64,000 nt of DNA from Acinetobacter proteolyticus (GCF_000367945.1 NZ_KB849179.1:310001-374000); one strand, 5' to 3'; shown: positions 53,530 through 63,821, counted from the stretch's first letter. Notes: generated by a model from the letters alone, not told the origin. Program-made: numbers and translations.

Positions 53530-56500
53530 ATGATTTTCTCTATGTTTCAACAAGAAATCTCTCAATTAAACTTACAACAATTCAAAGCGGGTGAAAAACG
53601 TTGGGTCGGTTCCTTACTTGGATCATCAGCTGCATTATTATTTAAAGAAATTGCCACTCAAAATTCGAATCTGTATGTGATTATTGCAAGGAATAATCAA
53701 CATCTTGCCCAGCTTGAAAGTGAGCTTGAATTTTATGGCATAACGCCTGTTATTTTCCCTGATTGGGAAATTTTGCCTTATGACCGCTTGTCTCCACACC
53801 AAGATATTGTTTCAGAGCGTTTGGCAATTTTATCGAATATGCCACAAAAGGGTATTTTACTGGTTTCTGCCAGTACCTTAGCGCAACGCGTTGCACCTTA
53901 TTCCTGGGTCGTGGGCGAACACTTTGATATTAAAGTCGGGCAGAAGCTAGACCTCGAAGCACAAAAGAAACAATTGGTTCAAGCAGGCTATCGTTTAGTT
54001 GACACGGTTTATGATCATGGTGAATTTGCAGTTCGCGGTAGCATCATGGATATTTTTGCATCTGGACAAGATCAACCGATTCGAATTGATTTATTTGATG
54101 ATGAAATTGAAAGTCTAAAATTCTTTGATCCAGAAACACAAAGAACCACGGAATCCTTAAAAAACTTTACTGTTTTACCTGCAAAAGAATTTCCACTCAA
54201 AGAGGGACGCTCTACCTTTAGAGATCGCTATGCTGAAAGCTTTCCGACCGCAAACCCCAAGAAAAATCCAATTTATCAGGATGTATTAGAGGGAATTGCA
54301 ACGCCAGGTTTAGAGTTTTATTTACCATTATTCTTTGATAAGAAGGTGATGGGAGCGCAAAGTATGTTGACGACATACTTACCTAGTAATTGTGTTGTCA
54401 TTACAAATAGTGAAATTGAAGATGATTTAATCAACTTCTGGAAAGAAGTAATGCGTCGTTATGAAGATCGACGTCATAACATTGATCAACCCATTCTGCC
54501 GCCTGAAGAATTATTTTTAATGCCCAACCATGTTTTACAGGCACTAAATCAATTCCCTCGAATTTTGGCTTCAGCTGAAGCTTTAGAGACCAAGGCGGGT
54601 GTACTTAATATCGCCGCTGAGGAACCGCCTAAACTGGCAGTTGATCCGAAAAAGGAACAACCTTTCCAAGCAGTGAAGCATTATATCGACCAAGCCAAGC
54701 ATCCTGTTTTATTGGTAGCAGAGAGTGCGGGCCGTCGAGAAACGCTAAAAGATGCGCTGCGTGGTGTGTTGGGTGAAATTCAAAATGTAGATACTTTTGC
54801 TCAATTCCAAAAAGATAAGTTGCAGGTTGCGATTACCAGTGCACCTCTGGATCGAGGGCTGTTGCTGACTACTCAGCTGTCTGTAATTTCGGAAAATCAG
54901 CTTTATGAACACCGTGTGGTACAACGCCGCCGTAAGCGCCAGCAAGAAGTTTCTGAAGAGTTCTTGATCCGTAGTTTAACCGAGTTGAGTATTGGTGCAC
55001 CTGTCGTACATATCGATCATGGTGTAGGGCGTTACGCAGGTTTAATTACTCTGGAAATCGATGAGCAGGATCATGAGTTCTTGCAGCTTGATTATGCTGA
55101 TGGCGCTAAAGTCTATGTGCCTGTAACCAATTTACATCTGATTAGCCGTTATAGTGGGGGTGATCCTGATTTAGCCCCATTGCATAAATTGGGGACGGAT
55201 ACTTGGAGCAAAGCGAAGCGTAAAGCTTTGGAGCAAATCCATGATGTTGCCGCAGAGCTATTACATATTCAGGCGCGTCGTCAATCCAAACCTGGTTTTG
55301 CTTTTGAACTCGATCATACGGGATATATGCAATTCTCCAGTGGCTTTGCCTATGAGGAGACTTTAGATCAGGCTAACGCAATTGAAGCAACCCTTCATGA
55401 TATGCAGCTGGCTAAACCGATGGATCGTTTGGTATGTGGGGATGTGGGCTTTGGTAAAACCGAAGTGGCGATGCGTGCAGCATTCGTTGCGGTACAAAAT
55501 AATAAGCAAGTTGCAGTTCTGGTACCCACGACCTTGTTAGCACAGCAACATTATGAATCTTTTAAAGATCGTTTTGCCGATACAGCGGTACGCATTGAAG
55601 TATTGTCGCGTTTTGGCAGCAATAAGACTCACCTAAAAACCATTGAAGATTTGGCTGAAGGCAAAGTCGATATTGTGGTGGGAACGCATAAAATCCTGCA
55701 AGAAAACATCCAATTCAAGAATCTTGGACTCATGATTGTCGATGAAGAGCATCGTTTTGGTGTTCGCGACAAAGAACGGATCAAAGCCTTACGTGCCGAT
55801 GTGGACATGCTGACCTTAACGGCGACACCGATTCCACGTACCTTGAATATGGCATTTTCTGGGATGCGTGATCTCTCGATTATTGCAACACCGCCCGCCC
55901 GCCGTTTAGCCGTGAAAACCTTTGTGCAAGAACACACTGATGATTCGGTCAAAGAAGCGATTCTGCGTGAGTTATTACGTGGTGGTCAGGTGTACTTGTT
56001 ACACAATGAGGTGGATACCATTGAACGTGCTGCTGAAAGTATTCGTAATTTAGTGCCAGAAGCGCGCGTCGCCGTGGCGCACGGGCAAATGCGAGAACGT
56101 GAACTCGAGCAGGTGATGCAGCAGTTCTACCATAAAGAATATAACGTGTTGGTTTGTTCAACCATTATCGAAACGGGTATTGATGTGCCGAACGCCAATA
56201 CCATCATTATCGAGCGCGCGGATAAACTGGGTCTGGCGCAACTGCATCAATTGCGTGGTCGTGTTGGACGTTCGCATCACCAAGCCTATGCCTATTTATT
56301 AGTACCGTCGATCAAGCATCTCAAAGGCGATGCAGAAAAGCGTCTTGATGCTATTCAACGTGCTTCAACACTTGGCGCAGGATTCATGCTTGCAACTGAA
56401 GACTTGGAGATTCGAGGTGCGGGTGAATTACTCGGTGAGCAGCAAAGTGGTTCGATGCAAGCGATTGGTTATAGCCTGTATATGGAGATGCTTGAAAAAG

Positions 56501-57000
56501 CAACCAAAGCCATTCAAAAAGGCAAAACACCGAATTTTGATGCGCCGTTGTCATTAACTGCTGAAATTAACTTGCATATGCCTGCGTTGATTCCAGATGA
56601 TTATCTAGGTGACGTACATCAGCGCCTGTTGTTCTATAAGCGCATTAGTAATACCGATAGTCAGGAGAAGCTCGACAATATCCGTATGGAGCTGATTGAT
56701 CGTTTTGGTATTCCGCCACAACCTGTGAAGCAATTGTTTAGTGTGCATCAGCTACGCCTACGTGCTGAACAATTGGGAATTACCAAAATTGATATCAATA
56801 GTAATGGGGGATATATCGAGTTTTCACCGGATACCCCTGTACAGGCGATCAGTATCATTCAATTGATGCAGAAAAATCCGACTTATTATCGAATGGAAGG
56901 TGGGCAGCGCTTGAAAGTCACAGTGCAATTGGCTGAGTACGATAAGCGGATTCAGTTCATTGTCGACTTGCTAAACAAGCTCTTGAGCGAGTTAAATTGA
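53530..57000 (+). CDS. mfd: Transcription-repair coupling factor
   Basis: 1156 residues, full Mfd length. N-terminal UvrB-like module, RNA-polymerase-interacting CarD-like domain around 500 (VHIDHGVGRYAGL), RecG-type motor with Walker A GDVGFGKTEVA near 636 and DEEHRFGV near 737, helicase lobe with LRGRVGRSHH, and the C-terminal TRCF domain. It removes stalled RNA polymerase at lesions and recruits UvrA. Start is ATG 53530 or 53542. Stand-alone gene. Confidence 0.97.
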   Translation: MIFSMFQQEISQLNLQQFKAGEKRWVGSLLGSSAALLFKEIATQNSNLYVIIARNNQHLAQLESELEFYGITPVIFPDWEILPYDRLSPHQDIVSERLAILSNMPQKGILLVSASTLAQRVAPYSWVVGEHFDIKVGQKLDLEAQKKQLVQAGYRLVDTVYDHGEFAVRGSIMDIFASGQDQPIRIDLFDDEIESLKFFDPETQRTTESLKNFTVLPAKEFPLKEGRSTFRDRYAESFPTANPKKNPIYQDVLEGIATPGLEFYLPLFFDKKVMGAQSMLTTYLPSNCVVITNSEIEDDLINFWKEVMRRYEDRRHNIDQPILPPEELFLMPNHVLQALNQFPRILASAEALETKAGVLNIAAEEPPKLAVDPKKEQPFQAVKHYIDQAKHPVLLVAESAGRRETLKDALRGVLGEIQNVDTFAQFQKDKLQVAITSAPLDRGLLLTTQLSVISENQLYEHRVVQRRRKRQQEVSEEFLIRSLTELSIGAPVVHIDHGVGRYAGLITLEIDEQDHEFLQLDYADGAKVYVPVTNLHLISRYSGGDPDLAPLHKLGTDTWSKAKRKALEQIHDVAAELLHIQARRQSKPGFAFELDHTGYMQFSSGFAYEETLDQANAIEATLHDMQLAKPMDRLVCGDVGFGKTEVAMRAAFVAVQNNKQVAVLVPTTLLAQQHYESFKDRFADTAVRIEVLSRFGSNKTHLKTIEDLAEGKVDIVVGTHKILQENIQFKNLGLMIVDEEHRFGVRDKERIKALRADVDMLTLTATPIPRTLNMAFSGMRDLSIIATPPARRLAVKTFVQEHTDDSVKEAILRELLRGGQVYLLHNEVDTIERAAESIRNLVPEARVAVAHGQMRERELEQVMQQFYHKEYNVLVCSTIIETGIDVPNANTIIIERADKLGLAQLHQLRGRVGRSHHQAYAYLLVPSIKHLKGDAEKRLDAIQRASTLGAGFMLATEDLEIRGAGELLGEQQSGSMQAIGYSLYMEMLEKATKAIQKGKTPNFDAPLSLTAEINLHMPALIPDDYLGDVHQRLLFYKRISNTDSQEKLDNIRMELIDRFGIPPQPVKQLFSVHQLRLRAEQLGITKIDINSNGGYIEFSPDTPVQAISIIQLMQKNPTYYRMEGGQRLKVTVQLAEYDKRIQFIVDLLNKLLSELN

Positions 57001-57198
57001 GGCTTTTAAGCACTTGATTTGATGGTTAATTGAGCAAGTTCTGTTTTTTAGCAAATGTGATCCTGTTTTTGATCAGATGTTCATGCAATAAATGAGGAAA
57101 ATCATTGTTATTTGTAATCAAACGGGTTACTAATAATATTCACATCAAAACTGATGTGATAGTATTGATCATCATTATTCTGCATCATTTATAAAGAT

Positions 57199-57633
57199 AT
57201 GTTTAGTTTGCATCCACAACTTGCTCAAGATACATTTTTTGTAGGCGACTTCCCGCTTTCAACATGTCGTTTAATGAATGATATGCAATTTCCTTGGTTG
57301 ATCCTGATTCCACGCGTTCCAGGTGTCACAGAATTATATGAATTAAGCCAAGCAGACCAAGAACAGTTCCTACGTGAATCAAGCTGGTTATCAAGCCAAT
57401 TGTCACGTGTATTCCGTGCAGACAAGATGAATGTTGCTGCTTTAGGAAACGTGGTTCCTCAGCTTCATTTTCATCATGTAGTACGTTATCAAAATGATGT
57501 TGCATGGCCAAAACCAGTATGGGGAACACCAGCTGTGCCTTATAGCAATGATGTACTTGCGCATATGCGTCAAACATTAATGCTGGCATTGCGTGGACAG
57601 GGTGATATGCCATTTGATTGGCGTATGGACTGA
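57199..57633 (+). CDS. HIT-domain protein
   Basis: 144 residues. The histidine triad reads QLHFHHVVRY rather than the textbook HVHVHVVP, a variant seen in a bacterial HIT subgroup with HPQLAQDTFFVGDFPLSTCRLM start and a WPKPVWG tail. HIT proteins hydrolyse or transfer nucleotides from phosphoramide or adenylylated substrates. Substrate unknown. It is followed within 51 bases by a nucleotide cyclase gene and may be co-transcribed. Confidence 0.82.
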   Translation: MFSLHPQLAQDTFFVGDFPLSTCRLMNDMQFPWLILIPRVPGVTELYELSQADQEQFLRESSWLSSQLSRVFRADKMNVAALGNVVPQLHFHHVVRYQNDVAWPKPVWGTPAVPYSNDVLAHMRQTLMLALRGQGDMPFDWRMD

Positions 57634-57684
57634 TCCAGAAAATAGAATAAATACAGTATTCTATAATAAGAAAAGGAGGATAGA

Positions 57685-59121
57685 GTGCCACTAGATAGGT
57701 TGATAGATAAAGAACCTAGACAGTTCGCTTATTTTCATCGTTTGATGGGATATTCGATTCTGTCACTTATTTTGGTAATTTATACATTTACCTCAACCAG
57801 TGCTAGCTATCAACTCTACCTTCTTCCTTTATTACTGATTTATTTTCTGCTTTGTCCTCGTTTAGAAAAATGGCTGCAATATAAATTTGATAAAAAAATA
57901 GAAAAAAATGTTCTTTTTGCCAATGAGGCGGTCATTGTTGCACTGGTGCTTGCAGCAACCCATTTGAGCTTAGTTCCAACGTTTACGATTCTATTTGCTT
58001 TGCTCTATGTCGGATTGAATAATCGCATATCTTTGCCTGTTTCATGTTTGATTGGGCTAATTGGTGTGATTACTTTCTATTTTAGTACCTACATCATTTT
58101 TGGTGCTGAAGAATATTTTGAACCAACCAACCCAGAACTGACGGTTGTGAGCCTTTTGGGCTTAATGATGTTTATCGTGATTGGTAACTATTACCAGCAT
58201 CGTCGTCTGAATATTTTGGGACAACAGCGCCAGCATTACCATAACCAAATGACACGTTATATTGCGTTCGCCAATCAGTTAAGTCGTTATGCGCCACTAC
58301 AATTATGGCAGTCGATTATGCGTGGTGAAGCCGAGGCGAAAATAGAATATAAGCGTAAAAAATTAACCATTTTCTTCTCGGATATTCAAGGTTTTACTGA
58401 ACTGTCAGAAACCCTTATCCCTGATGATTTGGCCTTCTTACTGAATGATTATTTGAGTCACATGACTGAAATTGCCAAACAGTATGAGGCAACTGTTGAT
58501 AAGTTCATGGGTGATGCGATTCTTATTTTCTTTGGGGATCCAAACTCGCAGGGTGTCGAGCAGGATGCTAAATCTTGTGTCGAAATGGCCATTGCGATGC
58601 GTCAACAAATGAAACTGTTGCGTGAACGCTGGAAGAAAATGGGTTATCCGGCTTTGCATATTCGTATGGGCATCAGTACAGGTTATTGCCACGTAGGTAA
58701 CTACGGTGCTTCTCATCGTATGGCTTATACCATTGTGGGTCGTGATGTAAATTTGGCAGCACGTTTGCAGTCTGCTGCTGAAGTCGATGAAATTTTGATT
58801 GCCGATGATACACATCAGTTGATTAAAAATGAGTTTTTGTGTGTGCCTAAAGTACCTATTTATTTAAAAGGTATTCAAGGTCCTGTAAAAACCTGGCAGG
58901 TGATGGAGAAATTCACAGGCAAGAAATCAGATACGCAAAAATGGTTTGATTTCGATTATAAAGGTTTCCATTTGGTTCTGAATTTGGAAGAAGTGCAGAA
59001 CTATGAGTATCCTGAACTGGTCGAGATCTTGGAAAATATGGTTCAGCGTATCAAGACCCAGCAAAAAATCACCAATGCTCAGGGTATTCCAAAACTGAGT
59101 TTGGATGATGAAGTTAGATAA
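57685..59121 (+). CDS. Membrane-anchored class III adenylate/guanylate cyclase
   Basis: 478 residues, GTG start fixed by AAGGAGG at 57673-57679. About six N-terminal helices (residues 15-170) are followed by a class III cyclase domain: FFSDIQGFTELSE with the first metal Asp, DKFMGDAILIFFGDP with the second, and GRDVNLAARLQSA. Likely makes cAMP at the inner membrane. Acinetobacter has one class III adenylate cyclase linked to Vfr-type regulation and virulence traits, named CavA (recollection); this may be it. Confidence 0.86.
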   Translation: MPLDRLIDKEPRQFAYFHRLMGYSILSLILVIYTFTSTSASYQLYLLPLLLIYFLLCPRLEKWLQYKFDKKIEKNVLFANEAVIVALVLAATHLSLVPTFTILFALLYVGLNNRISLPVSCLIGLIGVITFYFSTYIIFGAEEYFEPTNPELTVVSLLGLMMFIVIGNYYQHRRLNILGQQRQHYHNQMTRYIAFANQLSRYAPLQLWQSIMRGEAEAKIEYKRKKLTIFFSDIQGFTELSETLIPDDLAFLLNDYLSHMTEIAKQYEATVDKFMGDAILIFFGDPNSQGVEQDAKSCVEMAIAMRQQMKLLRERWKKMGYPALHIRMGISTGYCHVGNYGASHRMAYTIVGRDVNLAARLQSAAEVDEILIADDTHQLIKNEFLCVPKVPIYLKGIQGPVKTWQVMEKFTGKKSDTQKWFDFDYKGFHLVLNLEEVQNYEYPELVEILENMVQRIKTQQKITNAQGIPKLSLDDEVR

Positions 59122-59149
59122 TCAAAACGAGTACACATTCTAAAGCTCA

Positions 59150-59587
59150 TCATTTATGGGCGTGAATCTCATATAAGTGATCAAATTCAGCGGCTAAAGA
59201 TGCCAATGTCGTGGCTTTAAGTTGTTGTGTCAGAATTTCGTGTGCATCTTGTATTGCATGATCTAAAGCGGCATTTACGACACGTTCTACTAAGCATTCT
59301 GGATTTTCTCTTTCATTGCCAATCGCAAAAATAGTCGGTTCTCCCACGGCTTGATAAATATCCCAAAGTGTAATTTTTTCTAAATCGCCTGTAAGTTGCC
59401 AACCACCGCCTGCACCTTTTTCTGAGTGGACAAAACCAGCTTTTTTTAGGCCTGACATGGTTCGTCTGACCACGACTGGATTAGTAGAAAGCATCTGTGC
59501 GATTTCATCAGAGGTAAAAGTCTTATTTTGTCTTGCCATGTGAAGTAACACATGCAGCATTCGAGAGAGTTTACTGTCTGTACGCAT
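59150..59587 (-). CDS. Rrf2-family regulator without an iron-sulfur Cys triad
   Basis: About 145 residues from ATG 59587, matching family starts near MRxDSKLSR; an ATG at 59596 is three codons longer. Rrf2 helix-turn-helix (TSDEIAQMLSTNPVVVRRTMSGLKKAGFV cut) is plain. Only one cysteine (ECLVERV) is present, so it cannot hold the three-Cys cluster of IscR/NsrR and belongs to the YwnA-like thiol or ligand-sensing group. It faces a flavoprotein across paired operators and likely represses both. Confidence 0.82.
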   Translation of the reverse strand: MRTDSKLSRMLHVLLHMARQNKTFTSDEIAQMLSTNPVVVRRTMSGLKKAGFVHSEKGAGGGWQLTGDLEKITLWDIYQAVGEPTIFAIGNERENPECLVERVVNAALDHAIQDAHEILTQQLKATTLASLAAEFDHLYEIHAHK

Positions 59588-59620
59588 TGAATCCATAAGC
59601 AAAAAAGGAATTAAATTAAA

Positions 59621-59639
59621 TGTAACATCAAAAGTTGCA
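59621..59639. promoter_or_regulatory. Candidate Rrf2 operator 1 (imperfect)
   Basis: TGTAAC-N7-GTTGCA, the same 6-7-6 layout as operator 2 forty bases away, with one altered base in the right arm. Lies nearer to the rrf2 gene. Confidence 0.55.
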
Positions 59640-59658
59640 AATTAAAATAAAAAGTATT

Positions 59659-59681
59659 AATGTAACTTTTAAAGTTACATT
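59659..59681. promoter_or_regulatory. Candidate Rrf2 operator 2 (perfect palindrome)
   Basis: A 23-base perfect palindrome with the core TGTAAC-N7-GTTACA at 59661-59679. It ends 13 bases before the flavoprotein ATG and overlaps its likely promoter or leader. Confidence 0.68.
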
Positions 59682-59694
59682 AAGGGTTAAAGTT

Positions 59695-60579
59695 ATGCAG
59701 TACGATGTTGCCATTATTGGTGGAAGTTATGCTGGTCTGTCCGCAGCGATGCCCTTGGTCAGAGCGCGTAGGAAAGTGGTGGTGATTGATGCGGGGCAAA
59801 GACGGAATCGCTTTGCAGTGCATTCACATGGCTTTTTAACGCAGGATGGAAGTAAAGCCAGTGAGATTGTGCAGATTGCCAAGCAACAGCTTTTAGCTTA
59901 CCAGACTGTCGATTGGGAGGATGGTCGGGTGAAGTGTGCAGAAAAAGTTGAGGGTGGCTTTGCCATCTGTATTGATGCAACTCGGTCTATCACAGCAAAA
60001 CGATTGATCATTGCAGCTGGCATCACGGATCAACTTCCTGAAATTCCGGGTTTAGCTGAACGTTGGGGCAAAAGCATTTTTCATTGTCCTTATTGTCATG
60101 GTTATGAGCTGAATCAAGGTAAGATCGGGATTATTGCCAGTTCTGCGCACGCGGCGCATATGGCAATGATGTTGCCAGATTGGGGTGATACCACGCTGTT
60201 CTTGAATGATTATCCGGTAGAAGAGGAGTTACTTGATCAATTAACCACTCGAGGTGTTGGTGTAGAAAAAAGATTAATTCAAGAAATTATTGGACATAGT
60301 GATGTGTTACTCGCAGATGGCTCTGTTGTTCAGTTAGAGGGCATTTTTGCTACCACCCAATGCAGCATTGCTCAGGACTGGATTTTTAAGCTGGGTTGCG
60401 AGATAGAGCGGAATGCCATGGGTGAGGCGATTAAAACCAATGCGATGAAGGAAACTACAGTTGCAGGTATTTTTGCATGTGGCGATGTGGCACGCTTGGG
60501 AAGCTCAGTGCCTTTGGCTGTTGGAGATGGCACCATGGCAGGTGCTGCTGCGCATCGATCTTTAATCTTTACAGCATGA
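59695..60579 (+). CDS. Thioredoxin-reductase-like FAD/NAD(P) oxidoreductase
   Basis: 294 residues from the ATG at 59695 (AAGGG eight bases before; the longer frame reads through the operators). FAD motif GGSYAGLSAA near residue 10, CPYCHGYE near 138 as redox-active disulfide in thioredoxin-reductase position, a degenerate NADPH loop (IASSAHAAHMA) and C-terminal FACGDVARLG. Low-molecular-weight thioredoxin-reductase-like fold; the partner may be a thiol, not thioredoxin. Divergent from the Rrf2 regulator, which probably represses it until oxidant or a thiol signal arrives (inference). Confidence 0.85.
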   Translation: MQYDVAIIGGSYAGLSAAMPLVRARRKVVVIDAGQRRNRFAVHSHGFLTQDGSKASEIVQIAKQQLLAYQTVDWEDGRVKCAEKVEGGFAICIDATRSITAKRLIIAAGITDQLPEIPGLAERWGKSIFHCPYCHGYELNQGKIGIIASSAHAAHMAMMLPDWGDTTLFLNDYPVEEELLDQLTTRGVGVEKRLIQEIIGHSDVLLADGSVVQLEGIFATTQCSIAQDWIFKLGCEIERNAMGEAIKTNAMKETTVAGIFACGDVARLGSSVPLAVGDGTMAGAAAHRSLIFTA

Positions 60580-60591
60580 TGTAATGAGAAA

Positions 60592-60620
60592 TAAAAAAGC
60601 CAGAGATAAACTCTGGCATT
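60592..60620. terminator. Bidirectional Rho-independent terminator
   Basis: GCCAGAG (60599-60605) and CTCTGGC (60611-60617) with a five-base loop, flanked by AAAAAA before and ATTTTTATTT after. Ends the flavoprotein gene and the convergent isc operon. Confidence 0.87.
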
Positions 60621-60646
60621 TTTATTTCCTGAACAATCATTGAGTC

Positions 60647-60985
60647 TTAATGATTTTCTGAAGCATGGTTGATGGTGTATTTAGGAATCTCAATTTCTAA
60701 ATCTTCATCAACGATCTCTACTTGGCAAGACAGGCGAGAGTCTGGTTCTAGGCCCCATGCACGGTCAAGCAAATCTGCTTCAACGTCATTCATTTCTTCT
60801 AGGCTGTCAAAGCCTTTACGAACAACCACGTGACACGTAGTGCAGGCTGCAGACATGTCACAAGCATGTTCAATTTTAATGCCATTTTTTAATAAACTTT
60901 GGCATAAATTGGCGTTATGCTCGACTTCAAATTCTGCACCTTCAGGGCAAATTTGTGCATGAGGAAGAACTTTAATACGTGGCAT
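60647..60985 (-). CDS. fdx: ISC-type [2Fe-2S] ferredoxin
   Basis: 112 residues from the ATG at 60985 (AGGTG upstream). Adrenodoxin-type ligands: C-N5-C-N2-C in HACDMSAACTTC, and the fourth in RLSCQVE. It supplies electrons for cluster assembly on IscU. Last gene of the isc operon here, separated from hscA by 17 bases. Confidence 0.95.
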   Translation of the reverse strand: MPRIKVLPHAQICPEGAEFEVEHNANLCQSLLKNGIKIEHACDMSAACTTCHVVVRKGFDSLEEMNDVEADLLDRAWGLEPDSRLSCQVEIVDEDLEIEIPKYTINHASENH

Positions 60986-61002
60986 ATTGATCACCTATAC
61001 CT

Positions 61003-62862
61003 TTAGTTTGAGTTTGACCAATCTTCAAGTTTCGTACCTTTTAAGGCATGGTCAATATGTCGGTTCATACGTAATGCAGCAAAAGCATCACTATGAATTT
61101 TAAGTTGCTTAACAGCATGTTCAATCGCTGCAAGCTCATCGGTTTTCAGACGGGCTTTTAACGCTTCAGCGGCAAGAATTAAGTCGCGTGCCTGCTGCTG
61201 TGAGAGTAAATCAGTATCTGCTTTTAACGCTTGTTCGAGTGCTTCTAGCTCGCGTTGTGCTTCTACTTTGGTTTCTTGCAAATGACGAAGATGTTTATCT
61301 TCCTCGGCATATTGAAAGCCTTCAACCAATAAACGTTCAGTATCTGCTGCAGATAAACCATAAGATGGTTTGATGTCAATTTGTGCTTGAACACCAGAGG
61401 TGGTTTCTTTGGCAGATACTGTGAGTAAACCATCGGCGTCAACTTGGAAAGTCACTTCAATACGTGCTTGACCTGCTGTCATTGGAGGAATGCCATGTAA
61501 TACAAAGCGGCCCAATGAACGGCAATGCTCAACCAGATCACGTTCACCTTGCAGCACATGAATCAACATCGCGGTTTGACCATCTTGATAAGTGGTAAAT
61601 TCTTGACGGCGTGCCACAGGAATCGCTGTATTACGTGAAATCAGACGTTCAACCAATCCACCCATGGTTTCTAGACCAAGAGAAAGTGGCGTGACATCAA
61701 GCAATAATGAACCATCTTGGCTATTACCAATCAACTGATTGGCTGTAATTGATGCGCCAATGGCAACCACTTCATCTGGATTAATGGTGCATAATGGCTC
61801 ACGTTCAAACAATTCACCTACAGCTTTCTGCACTGCATAAGAACGCGTAGAACCACCCACAAGTACCACATGTTCGATTTCATCAAGTTCAAGCTTGGCG
61901 TCACGTAATACGCGCTTGCACACGCTCATGGTTTTATCGAGTGCGACTTGAATAATCGATTCAAAGGTCGGGCGATCTAAAGTGAGACGATCATCCAGTA
62001 ATTTTAATTCGGTAGATTCATGATCGGTTAAATGTTCTTTGGCTTGACGTGCTGCCACAACAAAAACGGCATACTCTTCATCGGTTAAAGTTTCGATGCT
62101 GAGCTGTTTTTTGGCCCATTTTACAATTAAGCGATCAAGGTCATCACCACCAAGGGCAGTGTGTCCACCAGTCGCAAGAACTTCAAATACACCTTGCGAA
62201 AAACGTAAGATCGAGACGTCAAATGTACCGCCACCCAGATCGTAAATCACATAGTTGCGATCGGTGCTGAGATTGGTGTCTTGATCCAAGCCATAAGCTA
62301 CAGCCGCCGCTGTAGGTTCATTCAATAAACGTAAAACATTCAGACCTGCCAGTTGGGCAGCATCACGTGTGGCTTGGCGTTGTGCTTCATCGAAATATGC
62401 TGGAACGGTAATCACAGCGCCATTGACTGGATTGTTGAGGCTGGCTTCGGCACGGTCTTTCAACTGCTTTAAAATTTCTGCAGAAATTTCGACAGGTGTT
62501 TTACGACCAGCAGCAGTTTCAAATGCTGGCATTTCATTTTCCGCACCAACAAGTGTGTATGGATGCTGGAATTTGATATCTGCTTGCGAGCGACCCATAA
62601 AACGTTTTACGGAAACGACTGTATTTTTTGGATCAGTCAGCATAAATGGTTTAGCTTCATAGCCAAACGTGGTTGCATCCTTTGCATAGTGAACAATAGA
62701 CGGGAGTAACACTCGGTCTTTGTCATCTTGTAGAACTTTCGGTTTTCCCGATAGCACTGTCGCCACTAAAGAGTGGGTTGTCCCCAAGTCAATGCCGATC
62801 GCAATAAGATGTTGATGCGGGGCAGTAGATTGACCAGGTTCAGCAATTTGCAAAAGTGCCAT
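61003..62862 (-). CDS. hscA: Hsp70-type chaperone HscA
   Basis: 619 residues. [13 protein letters not shown] near 22 is the phosphate-1 motif, [12 protein letters not shown] near 208 phosphate-2, and LVGGSTRS the adenosine motif; the substrate-binding domain and helical lid follow. It is the specialised DnaK that, with HscB, releases clusters from IscU (LPPVK motif). It starts 38 bases after hscB. Confidence 0.97.
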   Translation of the reverse strand: MALLQIAEPGQSTAPHQHLIAIGIDLGTTHSLVATVLSGKPKVLQDDKDRVLLPSIVHYAKDATTFGYEAKPFMLTDPKNTVVSVKRFMGRSQADIKFQHPYTLVGAENEMPAFETAAGRKTPVEISAEILKQLKDRAEASLNNPVNGAVITVPAYFDEAQRQATRDAAQLAGLNVLRLLNEPTAAAVAYGLDQDTNLSTDRNYVIYDLGGGTFDVSILRFSQGVFEVLATGGHTALGGDDLDRLIVKWAKKQLSIETLTDEEYAVFVVAARQAKEHLTDHESTELKLLDDRLTLDRPTFESIIQVALDKTMSVCKRVLRDAKLELDEIEHVVLVGGSTRSYAVQKAVGELFEREPLCTINPDEVVAIGASITANQLIGNSQDGSLLLDVTPLSLGLETMGGLVERLISRNTAIPVARRQEFTTYQDGQTAMLIHVLQGERDLVEHCRSLGRFVLHGIPPMTAGQARIEVTFQVDADGLLTVSAKETTSGVQAQIDIKPSYGLSAADTERLLVEGFQYAEEDKHLRHLQETKVEAQRELEALEQALKADTDLLSQQQARDLILAAEALKARLKTDELAAIEHAVKQLKIHSDAFAALRMNRHIDHALKGTKLEDWSNSN

Positions 62863-62900
62863 GCGTGCGGTATCCCTTGAAAATAATTGGTAAGAGCGGT

Positions 62901-63419
62901 TTAAAAATCATCATCGAGGTCGAAGCTTTCTTCTTCGTCCAACATGCGATCTTCAGCTTTATCAATATCATTCATAACACGTTGGAAAAAACGTAACTTA
63001 CGAACAGTATCACGTGCTTCGGCCCAGTCTTCGTCAGCAAAATCAATTTTAAATTCGCGAACGAGACCATCGATCCATTGCTGAATTTCAACTTTTAAAG
63101 TGTGAAGTTGCTCAGTTGAAGTCGCTTCGTCAAGTTGTTCACGCATTTCGAGTGCAGATTGCAAAAATTCAAAATCGCTAATGGATTGGTCAAGATGGTG
63201 ATCTTGTTTTTTTAAGGCAAGTAGATATGCCGCACGACTATCAACTTGTGAGAGTACTTTATACGCTTGGTTGATTTCGCTTGACTTGATCAATGCCTGA
63301 TCTTTGTCAGTGGCTTTATCTGGGTGATATTGCTGTTGCAAACTTAAAAACTGTTTTTTTAAAGCTGCTAAATCTATATCGAGTGCTTCGGGTAATTGGA
63401 ACAACTCAAAATGATTCAT
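62901..63419 (-). CDS. hscB: Co-chaperone HscB (J-domain)
   Basis: 172 residues. N-terminal J-domain with HPD at 32-34 (QQYHPDKA) and a C-terminal three-helix IscU-binding domain ending in acidic residues. Stimulates HscA ATPase and delivers IscU. Normal length. Confidence 0.95.
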   Translation of the reverse strand: MNHFELFQLPEALDIDLAALKKQFLSLQQQYHPDKATDKDQALIKSSEINQAYKVLSQVDSRAAYLLALKKQDHHLDQSISDFEFLQSALEMREQLDEATSTEQLHTLKVEIQQWIDGLVREFKIDFADEDWAEARDTVRKLRFFQRVMNDIDKAEDRMLDEEESFDLDDDF

Positions 63420-63451
63420 GGGAGATGAATTCCGCTATTGATAAATACGTT

Positions 63452-63476
63452 AAAACAGTGCGGAACACACTGTTTT
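63452..63476 (-). other. Perfect hairpin between iscA and hscB
   Basis: AAAACAGTG and CACTGTTTT, nine pairs with a seven-base loop, lie in the 81-base gap between iscA and hscB. The A/T ends give a U-run-like tail on the minus strand. It may attenuate transcription or mark an RNA-processing point within the operon. Confidence 0.5.
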
Positions 63477-63500
63477 GACGAAAAGAAAGAGGGTGCTTGC

Positions 63501-63821
63501 TTAGACGGTAAATGATTCACCACAACCACATTCACCTTTTTGATTTGGGTTGCTAAATTCAAAACCTTCGTTTAAACCATTTTTGACATAGTCCATCTCT
63601 AAACCATCGAGATAAACCAAGCTTTTAGGGTCAACAAAAACTTTAACACCGAGTTGTTCAAAGACTTGATCATGTGTATCGACATCGTCGACAAACTCAA
63701 GTACATAAGCCAACCCAGAACAACCCGAAGTTTTCACACCAATACGAATGCCTTCACCCTTACCGCGGTTTTGCAGGTAATTGCTGATGTGAGTCGCAGC
63801 ATTTTCAGTTAAATGGATCAT
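63501..63821 (-). CDS. iscA: A-type iron-sulfur carrier IscA
   Basis: 106 residues. Three cluster-binding cysteines are visible: Cys in TSGCSGLAY near 34 and the C-terminal CGCG pair. Carries [2Fe-2S] or [4Fe-4S] clusters to apoproteins. It follows iscU by 29 bases on the minus strand. Confidence 0.95.
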   Translation of the reverse strand: MIHLTENAATHISNYLQNRGKGEGIRIGVKTSGCSGLAYVLEFVDDVDTHDQVFEQLGVKVFVDPKSLVYLDGLEMDYVKNGLNEGFEFSNPNQKGECGCGESFTV

